Below, one piece after another: positions 13,203 through 26,268 of a stretch of 64,000 nucleotides of DNA; the first letter of the stretch is position 1; each line of letters begins with the position of its first letter. This stretch comes from Didymodactylos carnosus (Eukaryota; Rotifera; Eurotatoria; Philodinida; Philodinidae), in assembly GCA_905250885.1 (NCBI GenBank), contig CAJNOQ010000144.1, forward strand, positions 1 to 64,000, given 5' to 3'. A program made the position numbers and the translations under genes. The notes below the pieces were generated by a model. That model searched no databases. It was not told where the DNA came from and saw only the letters and a program-made list of their open reading frames with translations.

Positions 13203-14674
13203 AAAATCCCAGAGGTGTCCGTAGCTTCAAAAAAGTAAGATTTTAGAAAAATGGCTATAACTTTTTCGCGTTTTGCTTTCAACGCTCGTGCTAAAGCTTT
13301 TTGAATTCAGCGTCAATAACTAAATCTAGAAAAGTAATTTTCAAGGTTTTTTCTAAATCAGAGACGAAAAGTCGTAATTCTCTTCGTAATTCTCAATCTT
13401 CTCCAACAGAACGCAACTTCTATGGAATACAAATATCATATTTGGAACCAGGATCAAAAGACAAATCGACCGATGTGTATTTTGAAATTTTTTGTTCATT
13501 TTTATTTTTCTACGTGAAAATTCGAAAAAAATTAAAATATTCGGATAGGATAGAGATACATATCACTCGATTCGTCTTTTGATCCTGATTCCAAATATGA
13601 TATTTTTATTCCATAGAAGTTGCGTTCTGTCGAAGAAAATTGAAAATTACGAGAAGAATTCCGACTTTTTCGCCGCTGATTTAGAAAAAACGATTTTTCT
13701 TATGAGGAAACGTTCTTAAGTGCTCCCTAGCTTTTTCAACGACACCTAGTGGGTTGTAAGTTATTGATGATGCCGATTCCGAATATGGATACGAGAGCTG
13801 CTCTTAGGGCTTCGAAGACCCGGTTTACAGAAATTCAAAATTCCGTCTAGGCGCATCTTCAAATTCGCACTAAAGACTCTACAGTATCTGTAGATTATCC
13901 AGCCAAAGTTTGAAGGTTAACTATTGTGTGGTTCTAGAAATTCATTTTGGACGAGCACCCACGATTGAAACATACGTAGAAGAGCGAGGGAGATGAACTA
14001 AGGATCACTCTTTGTACTACAGTATTTGCATTGAATGTAGGTCATAATCATGAAAAAATAATCATGGAAACCTATGATTCCGAAAACATAGGTGAAAGTT
14101 TTGTCAGAAAAATTACACACTTACGTCTAACCTTCGCTATTTCACTTATTTGGCGTCCTTTTCACTCTTCATACATATACCGCTGCACGACGATGACATC
14201 ATAATGTTGGCGAGATAAGAGAAAGAGAGAGGAGTCTTTTAGAACGAGTCTAAATGACATTATAACAATGGTAATATGTGTAAAAGTTCAGCCCGTATAA
14301 GTACGGGCCCCGGCACGAAATGGTTAAGAACGTTCCCTCGTCAGCGAAGAAAAAAAATTTCAAAAATCTACTCATATACTTTTGAAGAGGAGCAGACAGC
14401 GGATCGAGCCATGTAAAAATATTGTCTCTGGGATCTCGAAATGAAACAAAATAAGGTTTGCAAAAACCGGTTCGGATTTAGAGTCCTGTCTGTTTCGAAT
14501 GCTGTGAAAAAAACATTTTTCGCTTCGAAACCTTGAAACTTATTTTTCTAGATTCAGTTATTGATGCTGAATCCAAAAGACTTTAGCACGAGCGTTGAAA
14601 GCAAAACGCAAAAAAGTTATAGCCATTTTTCTAAAACCTTACCTTTTTAAAGCTACGAACACCTTTGGGGTTTT
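13203..14674. repeat. Nested inverted-repeat island (foldback-like element 1)
   Basis: Outer arms of about 147 bp (13203-13348 and 14528-14674) are inverted copies at roughly 85-90% identity; both contain AAAATGGCTATAACTTTTT and a TTTCAACGCTCGTGCTAAAG core. Inside, a second inverted pair (about 13345-13475 and 13567-13692) shares AGAACGCAACTTCTATGGAAT and flanks a 90-bp AT-rich loop. A weaker inverted match joins 13684-13720 with 14326-14365. No transposase coding was seen and no target duplication could be fixed. It looks like a non-autonomous foldback DNA element or a stack of such insertions, eroded. Confidence 0.75.
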
Positions 14675-14689
14675 CTCGATTATTATCTT

Positions 14690-14905
14690 GCTGTAAGATC
14701 TTATAAGATTCTTGTACGATTCCGTCTGATTTTGCAAGATTCACATAAGAATTTGTAAGATTCTGTAAGAAACATAGAAACTGATTCTCGATATAAGATC
14801 TTATAGTAAGGTTTCATCAGATTTCGTAAGATTCTTGTATGATTTTTATAAGATTTTATAAGATGGATCCATTTCTATGATTTTCCGTAAGATCTTGATC
14901 TGACT
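14690..14905. repeat. Degenerate short-period repeat (TAAGATT-rich)
   Basis: The strings TAAGATCTTATAAGATTCTT, GTAAGATTCTGTAAGAA, AAGATTCTTGTATGATT and similar recur irregularly, giving a simple repeat based on a TGTAAGATTCT-like unit with many changes. It abuts the right end of the inverted-repeat island. A shorter stretch of similar character is at about 37345-37450. Confidence 0.6.
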
Positions 14906-16341
14906 TTTTGACCTGGGTTGGTAATTTAAGTTTTTGGATAATCAAGTCAATGCAACATCTTTTTTTATTTTTACATTTTCTAATGCTTGTTGCTCCGCTT
15001 TTCTTCTCGATTCATCACGATAATGTTTATCATTATGTTAATGAATAAAAGTTATGAAATATTGTTGTATATTCTTTGCGGTCACTTCGCTCTGTTCTTT
15101 CATAAATGAATATATATATCTGCCTAGCCAGTGCCATGATCGAAGGAGGTAGGAGGTATAAGAGGTGTACGCCTCGACTGCTTTTGAAAAAAAATTTTCT
15201 ATTTAGCAATCTTTTTTTTCCCAAGAATTTGGTCTGAGCTCTTGCCCAGATTTGGTAACCAATCTAATCAAAATTTAACAAAAACATGCTTTCTTCCACT
15301 TTATCTCCCAAAATAGTTGAGAACAAAATTTTTCTCCCACTTTCCTTCAATGAGAAAAAAAGCTCAAATTGATATCAACATTATCATTATCATTTAGTTA
15401 TTGTGTTGAAATTATGATGATAGATGATGTTGTGTTCTATAAGTTTCTCTCAAATAAATTTACACCCCTTCTGCTTTTTTCTCTCGCCACGCTACTGCTG
15501 TCTCACTTTTACAACTTCTACATCTGCTGATGATGGATCGTACTAATTTGAAAGCTCATGCTTGAATAAATAAATTTAAACAAATTTAGCTGCTAGAAAA
15601 AAAAGACTAAAATACAAAGTTATTTTTGAAAGAATTTCATGTTCTTTTATTTAAATTGCATACTAGAGCTATCCGTTTTTTTGTCTATTTTTAACCGAAT
15701 CGAGATAAAATCGTCAATAAATACTTGTATTAAAATAATAATCTTTTTTTTTGCTATCAAGAACAAGTATACAAAAAAAGAGAGATACACTGTTTGACAA
15801 ATCTTGCATAAATCAGTTAACTGATATCAAACATACACATTAGTAATCAAAAGATGGAAAATAGCAACCATTTTTCACTGATTTTGCCATTCAATTGGTC
15901 GATTCTGTCAGACTTTTTTTTCAACATGCTCCAATTCTGCAATCAAATTATTCTAGATTAAAGAGTCTTACTATGTGCTAACAAGTTTTACGTAGAAAAG
16001 TCAATTTCTACATACGAAAACTTTCACTTATGCAACACAAGTAGACCTGAACTTTTTCTTAAATAGTCAATAAAAGCTAGATGATAATACTTTGTTGTTT
16101 CAGAGAAGAAAAAAAAAAAGACAAAACATTAACAAAAACGAAAGACAAGAAATACAACGGGAATGTACGCCAAAACACTAAGATAAATAAAACAATTGCA
16201 ACAAATATTAAACAGACAAAAAATATCGCTATATAATTGATAAAATACTAATAGAAATAATATTTCACTGTTTATACTGTGGTTTTATTTAATTGTTGTG
16301 TACAAAAAAAAAAGCAAAAAAAAAAGGCAATAATCAAAATA
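14906..16341. other. Intergenic DNA downstream of the calcium-sensor gene
   Basis: No coding sequence supported. AT-rich with many homopolymer runs. The right part is probably the 3' untranslated region of the neuronal calcium sensor gene, whose stop codon is at 16342. Confidence 0.5.
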
Positions 16342-17295
16342 TTACTCTTCATTGGCAAGTGAATCCATGCTTCCTTGTCCTTCACCCATTCTACTTGATT
16401 GAGTTAATAGTTGATACAATTGTTCATCATGTAAACAACCGTCAATAAATTCCTCTCGTGAAAGTATTCCATCCGAATTCTTGTCCATCATTGTAAAAAT
16501 ATTTAAAGCACGTTCTTCGGACTCAACTTGACGTTCACATTTATCAATTTCATCACCAATCAATTCGTATATAGCCTAAATATGTTAAAGTTTTTATATG
16601 ATCTAATTTCTTGCCGTCATATACAATAGTATGATCAGTATGAAATCGAAAAGGTTTTGTTAAAAAAATTTAGAATATTTCGTCAGACATTAAAACAAAA
16701 GAACGTCCAAAATATTCTTACTCCTATAATTCTTCTCATTTCAGTTTCGTCAATACTTCCATCACCATTGCAATCATACATTCGAAATGCCATTTCTAAT
16801 TTTTTATCTGGGGTTCCTAATAGATGATAAATTAATATTGAACAAAGATATATGAACAATAAAAATGATTTAGCAAACCTTGCGATGTAATATTGATTGC
16901 TTGTAAAAATTCTTTGAAATCAATCTTACCACTATTATCTAAAATTTATTTTATTTATATAATAGTTTAAAATTAAATAGATATATATTTATAATTCGAC
17001 ATACCAGTGTCAAAGGCTCGAAAAACATGTTCACAAAAATTTTCTGCTCGACCTTTAGGAAAAAATTGTTTATAAATTTGTATAAATGAGTCACGTGTTA
17101 ATTCACCCGATGGACAATCTCTCTATAAAACAAAAAAAAATATTCATTTTTTTAATTGTAAATTTTAAAAATTATCTATCTTACCATAAAACCTTTATAC
17201 CAAGTTTTAATTTTTTTCTCAGAATAACTTGTATGTGTTTTTAAAAATTCAAGATCATCTTCTGAAAGATGGTGTTTGCTGCTCGTACAGCCCAT
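16342..17295 (-). CDS. Neuronal calcium sensor (hippocalcin/neurocalcin/NCS-1-like EF-hand protein)
   Basis: Small Ca2+-myristoyl switch protein of the recoverin superfamily, about 195 residues in five or six short exons. It begins [14 protein letters not shown], a good N-myristoylation sequence (Gly2, Ser6, basic residue after). EF-hand 1 is degenerate with the family's Cys-Pro insertion ([12 protein letters not shown]). EF2 ([12 protein letters not shown]), EF3 ([12 protein letters not shown]) and EF4 ([12 protein letters not shown]) have full sets of acidic ligands. The C-terminus after EF4 ([16 protein letters not shown]... NEE) is a little longer and more acidic than the usual short tail. 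Start: ATG at 17295, with a TATACAG acceptor 25 nt upstream, so a 5' leader exon or trans-splicing is likely. Which NCS subgroup it belongs to cannot be decided by eye. Confidence 0.93.
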
Positions 17296-17400
17296 AAAGC
17301 CAGGGATAAAACATCAGGACCTGTATAAAAAAATATAAAACAAAAAAAAAGAAGATAAAGAAAAGAATGTTGTTAGAATAATTAAACATGTGTAATCGTG

Positions 17401-17427
17401 AAAAAAAAAAGAAGAAGAAGAAGAAGT
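17401..17427. repeat. A-run plus (GAA)n microsatellite
   Basis: About ten A residues followed by five to six GAA/AAG units, then a return to mixed sequence. Confidence 0.85.
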
Positions 17428-18660
17428 CATCCTATCTCTATGGAATAATTATCTATACATGTTTTCTATTGGGGGAAAAAAGGAAAAGTTTATTAATTCG
17501 TTTTTCTGTTTGAACACAGACCACGTACAAAAAATTTCGAACGAGAAAAACAGTACTCTATTGTGAATAATTTTATTACTCAATTAATGTCATAAAACAA
17601 GAAACGACATGGAGAGATAATTCAAAGGTTAAGAATAAGAAACATCTATAAATCATTGTTGAACACAAGATTGCATCTATCAATAAATAATACATTTCAC
17701 TACGATTTGCATGAAATATTTTCTAAGTTACCATATTGACAATCAAATTGAGTGTGTATATGTCAGAAAAAAATCATCTTTATGAGTATTGACATCAATT
17801 GCTAGTTATTGAAATCAATCAATTTTAGAACATCCACTTACATTCACCCACTAACTCCCCCTCATTCTAAGAAACAATATCATCAATCAAGTTTTGAATA
17901 ATAATGACTAATACAAAATCTATTAGTAAAATTAGAATAGAAAACTATGAGAGATAATACGAAAATATTCTGAAATGAATAATTTTAAATTATTATCGTT
18001 TTTTTCTTTTTTTTGTTTTTTATATTTTTTCAATCGAAAAAAGTTCGAAAAAACAAAATAAACTTATCATCTTCTCGATAAAAACGTTTTCATTTTTATT
18101 CTAACATAAAAAACAGGAAATTGTCTCAATAAAAAAAAAATTTTTTTTTTTCCTGCATTTGATGAACACGAATGATGTCTGTATTTCGACATTCCCAATC
18201 ACAAAATAACAATCAATTTTTATGCTTATTTCATAATAGTTTATTGTATCAAACGAAATACTATCCATCAATTGTTATCTTAAAAAGAAAACAATATTGG
18301 AAAAAAATAAACTAAACAATAAGTTCGAATGTTGCACCACCGTTTAACAGAAAAATAAACAAACGATTATTTCATTTTAATTCAAAAAAAAAAAAAAATT
18401 TTTTTTTTTTGAAATATACTAAACTAATAATATTTTACCATGTACACATAACGTTTTTTTATAGTTGGATAAATCAAAAAATATGTGCATTCTTTTAAGC
18501 AGTTGTCTTAGTTAACAATAACACATTATCTCTATTTTACTATTTATTATTTTATCACACACGCACACACAACCATTCTTGGCTTTATCTTTTTTCTTTA
18601 ACAGGATGTAAATCAAACAACTCTAGAAACAGATCAATGCGATGACGTTTTCTGATCAAA

Positions 18661-18679
18661 TATATATATATATATATAT
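18661..18679. repeat. (TA)n microsatellite
   Basis: Roughly nine uninterrupted TA dinucleotides. Confidence 0.9.
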
Positions 18680-21600
18680 TCTATAGTAATAATATTCGAG
18701 CTTTTTATTCCAGCACTCAAAGTAATTCGGTTTTTTCCATCACATTATAGTTGCTGTCAACAGAATACCTCTCTAGATTATCCAAAAAAAAACACAAAAA
18801 GAGTAGAAAAGTTGAAGGTCAATATATTCTTTATGAAAATTTTAAAAAAGTATGTCTCAGATCAAGAAAAAATGGGCTCAATAATAGTCCATTCAACTAA
18901 TATTATCTAAGTGTAAAATTTTCATTGAATAATCAATTATTTATTAGTGAGACACATATATAATATTCTATTGTTACGACGGTTATATGTCATTTTTTGT
19001 TTCTGTTTACTAAAATACATAAAATATATCAGTTGTAATCTCTGTTGACAAAAAAGATAATTGTTAGACATGTAACAATATGGGAATAAATTAACTCTAT
19101 TAAATTCATCAATAGTTATCCATCAATATTAATGTTTTATAAAGAGAAAAAAAAAAAAAACAAGTAAATGATTGTGGAAATAGAAAAAATATGTTACTTT
19201 CATAAAGTAAGATGTATAATATATAGTATTCGAGAAATATTTATATATAATCTTATTTTATTATGGAATAAAAACCTAAAATGATCAAGTGTTGACTTTT
19301 TGCCAATAATACGGAGAATTATCAAAAAAACATCAAAAACATGATAATATTATTCTTTTCAAAATAATAAAAATCTATCATAAAGAATGGTTCATCACAT
19401 CTTAAAATCCATTATCACATACCGATAATGTAATAATCGAGAATTTTTTGAATTAGCTAAATATTGAAAAGTATTTTTGTTTTTAACGAAGAATCAAATA
19501 AATTTTTCTATATTAGGCAAAAAGTTAAATTTTAAAATAGACTTTTTCGAAAGAAAATATGAATCTATAACAGATCATAAAAAAATTGAATAAAAAAACT
19601 CTTAAATCTAAGATGATGTATAAAAACGTTATATTTATCATCTAATGAGAAAAGTGATAGAACCACTCTACACAAACAACATGAGGATAAAAAGAAAATA
19701 AGCACAGTCTTTTCATACATAAAAGAAAAAAGGACCATAGAATTATTGACATTAACATCAACTCGTTAAAAATCAGATATATGGCGGCAATAATAATCCC
19801 TTATAAAAGCTATATAGTGTCAAAAATTAACAGCATTTCATATATCGATGCTAAACTAAGGAAGAATTTTCTATTGACTTATAGGTAATAATCAAAAGAT
19901 ATTCGAAAAAACTTAAATGGAATAAGTAAATTTTCTTTTTATCAATTGTGATTTTTAAAGGAATACAGAAAATTATTGTCTAAAATACAAAATTGAATTA
20001 TCTAATATAGTATATTAGACCGATAAATTTGTCATGGTACACACTAAGAAAAAGTGATGTATCTTAAAAAGAGATCCATTACAAATGAGTTGGCTGTAAC
20101 TAATTCATAATCGATTTACGTATCATATTTATCCATCGTATTCTAGTGAAAAATAGAATCTTAAAACGAAATTTATCGTCCTTGTAAGTAGAATACAAAA
20201 TTATCAAATGTTACAATTTCGATGGAATTGTTTCCCTTTTTTTTATTAGTAATTCCATCAGAGTATTTGTCTTACTTTAGGATAAACAATTTATCCCATT
20301 ATTTTGTCAAGAAAAAATTATATAACCGTAGTTAACACATAATGTTACTTTATAGTTACAAATATTAGAATTTGCAAGACCAGTATGAAATATAATAATA
20401 TTTTTATGATACCGTTTATTTTTGAATAGTTGTGTATTTAGTTTGTTGAGTGAAATTTTTTCTATGATGAAGGAGTTTAGTTTTATACATTGTCTAGGAA
20501 GAAAAAGCCGTTTATAATTGAGTTGTTATTTTTATTCTTTTAAATTTCTTATCTTTAACCTTGGTAGGACTGTGACTAAACTCAGTACTGAGCTTCCATA
20601 GTATCTAAAAAAGAATGAAGAAAAAACTAAACGATTTCTTTTTTTTTTTTTTGAAGAAATTTTAAACAATTTTTTTTATTGTAGTAATAAGATGGATGCA
20701 ACTTGTAGAAATATAACAAACACTCCTAAGCTAAGATAGATGAAGGGGAAAAAAAAATTTGGATTTTTATGTAGCACAGAACCGTTTTTGTCGTGCAATA
20801 TCATAGACTAAACTTGAAAACACTTTTTCGATCGTATAAGCAGTAGCACATATATGACAGTACCGTAGCGAAAAGAATTTTCAATAAATTTTCGTTAGTT
20901 GACATCTTATTCATTCTCAGAAACTTACGTTTTTATTTATTTATAAATATTTGTGATTTATAATTAAAAAGCTACTGTTACTGATATGTGTCATCATTGA
21001 AGAATGTTTACTACTTAACTTCCACCGAATAATTTAAAAGATGAACAAAAAGAATTTTACAAAATTGTTTTAACTTCAGATTATCATTGTTAAAGTAAAT
21101 ACATCTAATTTTTCATATTATAAGTAGAAAATAATGTCTTCAAGATACAGAAATGTATGTGATGTATTTCAATAGAGAAAAATCTTCTAAATTGAATGGG
21201 TAAAACGTTTTTTTTAAGTTTTATTCTAAATGAACGAGAGTCAATCTGTTCAAATTATATTCATCTTTATCGAACATCAGAATACGCCAAGAGCAATTTG
21301 CTACTGTATTAAAACAACATCATTTCACTGTCTAAACTTTTTTGCTGCATATGTGTGAATTTTTATTTTATCTAGTGTTACATTTAAACAAACTTTAGCT
21401 TTTTTGTAATTTCCATATGTTCTTCAGAAAAATACATTTATTTATTCATTCATTCAACAGCAAACAAAACTTTTTGCTCGTATATAGAAAAAACTCGCAC
21501 GAAAACATACGTAAAATAGACATCAAATTTAAAATTAAAAAAATGCAAAGATAAGATCTATGCAATTAATATGTTATAGCTCTGAGATCATTGACTATAT

Positions 21601-21950
21601 TTTGTCTTAGAAGTATGTTGTCATTTTATATGATAAAAAGTCAATTATTGACAACTAGGCATTTTTTACATGTAATCCAGTAAAAATTTTCTTTATAGGA
21701 GAAAAAAGTTTATTAAATATATCTTGTTCGAGAAAATTGGACTCTTGTTCATTTAGAACAAAATTTAAAAAACGTTTTATCATTCGATTTAGAAAATTTT
21801 TCCCTATTAAAAACACATAAAATATATTTCTGTATCTTATAGACGTTACTCTTTCAAGCTAAATTATCAAAAATTAGATGCATTAACTTTGTTTCTAGCA
21901 GAATATTTGAGAAAATAACAACTCTAAGGTATCAGCAATTAAAATAATTA

Positions 21951-21970
21951 GAATAGATAGATAGATAGTC
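21951..21970. repeat. (ATAG)n microsatellite
   Basis: Four to five tandem ATAG units. Confidence 0.8.
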
Positions 21971-22188
21971 ATATTCTAACAAATGATATTCTCGAAAGTT
22001 TAAGTTACAACTACTTTTTAATATCATTTTACAGTTGACAAATATAACATCTATAATTTTTCAAAATTAAAAGTATCTGTATGTCTTTAGATCGATTTTA
22101 TCGATCATTTTTGTATTTTTTTATAGTATAAAAATGTAACCATCGACGATTGATTTTGTAGTGTCTAGTTTTCTTTAATAATTCCCTT

Positions 22189-22209
22189 TATATATATATA
22201 TATATATAT
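22189..22209. repeat. (TA)n microsatellite
   Basis: About ten TA dinucleotides in AT-rich DNA. Confidence 0.9.
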
Positions 22210-23498
22210 TAAAATTCATTTTTCTTTTTGTCTTTCTCTTTTTATTTTTTATTTCGAACTTCTTCATATATAAAATATAACTATTATCCAACGACGAATA
22301 TACCTTTAAATATATTTTAGACAATTTTTTTTCTATATAAATAATAAGTTAATATTTACAATGAATGAGTAGTTAAATTTCCCATTGGAATAGGCAAACT
22401 TAGACTAATAAATTACTTATCAAATACATTTTGTTTTCTAAATGAAAGAGTAAAAAATATGAAGATAAACAAGATATTCACGTGAGACATATATTTTTCC
22501 ATCATTATAGATAGTAAATTTAAAATATTGTCAAATTATTAATACATATGAGATTTAATAAAAGAGGATATTTGAACTAAAAATAGTATATATTTTTATA
22601 TCAATTTATAAATTAATTTTTCTCTTTTCCCATAACATCCACTTATAAGTTCGTAAAAGATCTCGACTTTCTACTAAATGAATTGATTTTAATAACAGAA
22701 CATAGTCTCTTGATTAGAACAACAACTAAAATATCTAATAATCAAGTTCTATTAGAATGTGAAAAATGCCTACAAGTAAATGACAATACGATATATTAAG
22801 TTCTATTTTAACTTCAAATAGTTTGTTTAAATAAAGACAAATTTTTTTTTGTTTTATTTGACTTTTAATTGTAGACCATATGTTTAATTATACTTAGAGT
22901 TTTTATAGAAAATACAAGTTACTAAATCAACTATTCACATCAATGAGATTCGAACATCCGTACAATTTTATCAGGCAATACTTTTTAATACGAAAAAAAC
23001 GAGAAAAAAAAAGTATTCGGACTGTTTAATATTGCAGGATGTATGCGGTGTGTGTATTCGTGCACAAAAAATGTAATAAGTATTTATTAATTATTACAAA
23101 GTATTCTTCATTTATTCACTCTCTTCTTTTATATTTCATTCAAGCAAATATGAAATGGAGAGACATTCTAATTTCAAGGTTTTACAGAAATATTTTAAAC
23201 AATTTTGTGATGTGTGGGTGTGTTTTTTATATTCATTTGCACTATACTCAACAAATGTCGGATAATTAATAAGTTAAGATTAAGACGATCTATTGACTTA
23301 AGTAAGTAATTTGTTAAAATTTTCATTATTTTTTTTACGAATAAATTTTAGACATTCAATAGATAAACATGAATAGAATAATATATTACTTACCGATCTA
23401 AATGTGTGATGAATGTATTAATTATTATTTTATAAAATATGATCAGTAATGTAACTTGCACCAATTCTATAAATAATGAGTCGATTAGAGTAATACTG

Positions 23499-23526
23499 TA
23501 TGTGTGTGTGTGTGTGTGTGTGTGTA
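23499..23526. repeat. (TG)n microsatellite
   Basis: About thirteen uninterrupted TG dinucleotides; such a tract is likely to vary in length between individuals. Confidence 0.95.
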
Positions 23527-23627
23527 TTTGAGAATAAAATAACCCGAAATTTAACAAGCGTATGAAAATCGAATAGAAGAAGAAAGCAAAAAGAACTGAT
23601 TTATTTAATAATGAAAATCTGCTATTT

Positions 23628-23662
23628 TTCTTCTTCTTCTTCTTTTTTCTTCTTCTCTCTTT
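23628..23662. repeat. (TTC)n microsatellite
   Basis: A polypyrimidine tract of about ten TTC/TCT units with one T-run interruption. Confidence 0.85.
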
Positions 23663-23857
23663 TATTGTTAATGATGATGCTGATGATCAGAAATAAAAGA
23701 GAGGACAATAATAGAATAAATGATAGGAAAAACTTTTTCTTTTTTTTTATTTTTATTTTCAAATAATACCAGTATACGTAGATATACTATATCGATCGTC
23801 GTGTTAAAAATACTTTTAAAAAAAAATATAGCGAAATTAAAAAGAAACATATCTTCT

Positions 23858-23899
23858 TCCTCTCTCCCTCTCTCCCTCTCTCTCTCTTTTTTTTCTCCT
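23858..23899. repeat. (CTCTCC)n / (CT)n polypyrimidine tract
   Basis: Tandem CTCTCCCT units pass into CT dinucleotides and then a T-run, followed by more pyrimidines. Confidence 0.85.
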
Positions 23900-26037
23900 T
23901 CAATTAACCCACAAAAGAGTGCAGAAGAAGAAAGAATCCCTTCTTGATACCAGAACGAGTATTTATCATTTAGAAATGAGAAAAAAAAAAATTATTTTTT
24001 TGAAAATAAAATGCGACATTTTCTTTTATTATAAATAATATCAAAGAAGAAGAAAAAAAAAAAAGTTGCAATATTTTCCGTATTTGACACAAAACAATAA
24101 ACACTAGTAGAAAAACAAAACATCTATAACAAAAAAGGTATTAATGGATTTTGACAACTTATCCTATCCCAATGTTAATATTTTGAGATTTAATAAACTA
24201 TTTCTCTTTGTCTTGGTCAATGATTCTAGTCATTTAAAATAATGTTTGTTGTTCAACTACTTCTGAGGCGTTAAACAACATCGGTCACAGTTTATTAGAA
24301 ATGCAAATAAGTGAAGTTCTAGTCTTTAATGTCTAAAGTATTTTTAAAAAAGTTTGTTAGTGTTGTTTGTTAATGTTGCTCCTGTGAAGCAAAAAAATGT
24401 GAAAACTTTCAACGTTGAAGTACCACGTCAGTAATCAGACTTCACCGAAGAAAAAGAGATTTATTGAAAATATATGTGCTGGAATCAATACGAATACATT
24501 TATTCCCATAATGTTTTTTTTGTAATTCTTTTCTATATAAAGAATATAGATTGATGAATCTGGACCAAATTCGTCATTTATTTCAATGTACAATATATGA
24601 TTTAGATATATGAGATGATATTTTATCAATACAATATATTGTAACATCAAAGTTACTTAAAAAACGGAGACCATATTCTAAGGGAAGGAAACTACAAATT
24701 CAGGAGTTGTAATCACCAACATAGAAATTTTGAAGAGTTGCAAACGCCAAAATATACACAAATTAGCGAAAAATTTGATCTGATCGTTTTCCCCTAGAAG
24801 TCTCTCTATAAATTTAAATATCAATCTTCCATTTCTTTCGGAAAATGGACATGTTCTTCAAATTTTTCACAAAAATATAATCGTATCCAAGTTGATACCG
24901 TTGGCTACCAGTCATTCATTCACCCTTGTTTTATTTTATGTAATGCTATTTTTTTTTGAAAATTGAAACACGATTTTTTCTATCTTCAATCTTCATCAAC
25001 GTTTTATATCATCAACCCAATTAGAAAATACCATTCTTACAGTGTATGGTTTTTATTCTAACCGATTGATAAGAAAGATATAATAAAAAAGACGATTTAA
25101 TTTTCGCTTTTTTTTTCTTTTATTCCTCTTTGTTTTCGTATCGAATTTTGAGATTTAACATGAATAGATGTGTGCTATTACATATTAAAAATGTTGAAAT
25201 GATATTTTGATGGATTCAAATTAGAATTGGCGAAGTATTTTAAGTGATAATGATGAATGAGACAAAATTAAAAGATAATTAGATGCCATTTTGTTTTTTC
25301 AATATTACGCTTCCGTTTAACTTGGATGACGCTGATTTCGTGTTAGCTGATACTTTCTATTTCTCTTTTGTATTTTCCCTGTCAACTATAGGGTGCATGT
25401 AGATCGATGTAAGTGCTTGCGGCGAATATTTAATAAATATTATATTCTTTTTGTCTCTATACTATTATATATACGCTTCGTTTCTTTCTTTTCCTTTTAT
25501 CGATAATTATGTATACCAATTTAAAATCTTGTTTTGTTTTCTTTTATTTCATGCTAGTTCACTCTTAATAAATTTACTTACCTCTATATTTCATGAGCAT
25601 ATTAGAAACGAATATTCAGTCAGGCAATGCTAATCATCATAAAAACATTTATCATGGATTTTTTTTTCTTCAAATATATTGGTGAATTTTTGATACAAAT
25701 ATTAGGAAAAAAACAACATAATATTGTTGTCTGCGTGTTGTGTCTAAGGGCATCTTAAAATGACAGCAACATTTTAATAAAAACGAAAAATAGTGTTATC
25801 ATCCAATACGAAACGAACTACAACATATTTTCTCAATAAATAGAAAGAAAATTTATCATGCTAAAATGATGTCTAAGGAAAGATAGTTTGAAGTATTCAA
25901 AATACATTCGAGTTATATATAAACATAGACAAAATTACAAAACACGCTCTCTTATTTCTCTATAGTATTTGGTTGAGTTTGTCACCAAACTATCGCCATA
26001 CATTGTCATAAGCATATTTTTTTCATCATTATGATGT

Positions 26038-26268
26038 CCAAAAGATGTAATCAAAGTGACGTTTGGTATTGATATTGAAGAACATGATAAAGACGGATGA
26101 CTGATTACTTCTAAATATGACGAATTTTATTTTGTTGCATCGTACATACCTAACAGTGGTCGAAAATTGGGTAAGCAACAGTTTATCTGATGTTTTTTGT
26201 GTAAATAATGCAATCAATCACATCCTCTCTAGTTCGTTTACCATATCGTCAGCAGTGGGATGAAGCAT
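26038..26268 (+). pseudogene. Broken inverted partial copy of the APEX gene (exon-intron-exon fragment)
   Basis: This plus-strand segment matches the minus-strand APEX gene from about 28130 down to about 27895, at near 90% identity. It holds the exon part reading [17 protein letters not shown] and then [16 protein letters not shown], then the intron beginning GTAAG with the same TTTATCTGATGTTTTTTGTG text, then the next exon start (VRLPYRQ-QWD-AFH). Because the intron is kept, the copy came from genomic DNA and not from a processed transcript. An in-frame TGA at about 26098 replaces the Arg codon of the parent (KEGRV), and neither flank continues the match, so it cannot encode a functional enzyme. 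It lies about 1.1 kb beyond the 3' end of the parent gene, in opposite orientation. Confidence 0.92.

Larger units (their letters stand above)
17321..26037. other. 8.7-kb AT-rich region without recognisable genes
   Basis: Read on both strands, this stretch shows no exon with recognisable protein similarity. ORFs are all under 80 codons and dominated by Ile, Lys, Asn, Phe and Tyr, as expected by chance in very AT-rich DNA. It has many A/T homopolymers, for example an A-run meeting a T-run at 18130-18150 and 18386-18410, and several microsatellites listed separately. The acceptor just upstream of the calcium-sensor ATG means part of this could be a large first intron and distal regulatory DNA for that gene. 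Confidence 0.5.

Noticed and set aside
22930-22965. GATTCGAAC string resembling a tRNA T-arm
   Set aside because: No flanking stem, anticodon arm or acceptor stem could be drawn; the same string at about 9190 also fails.
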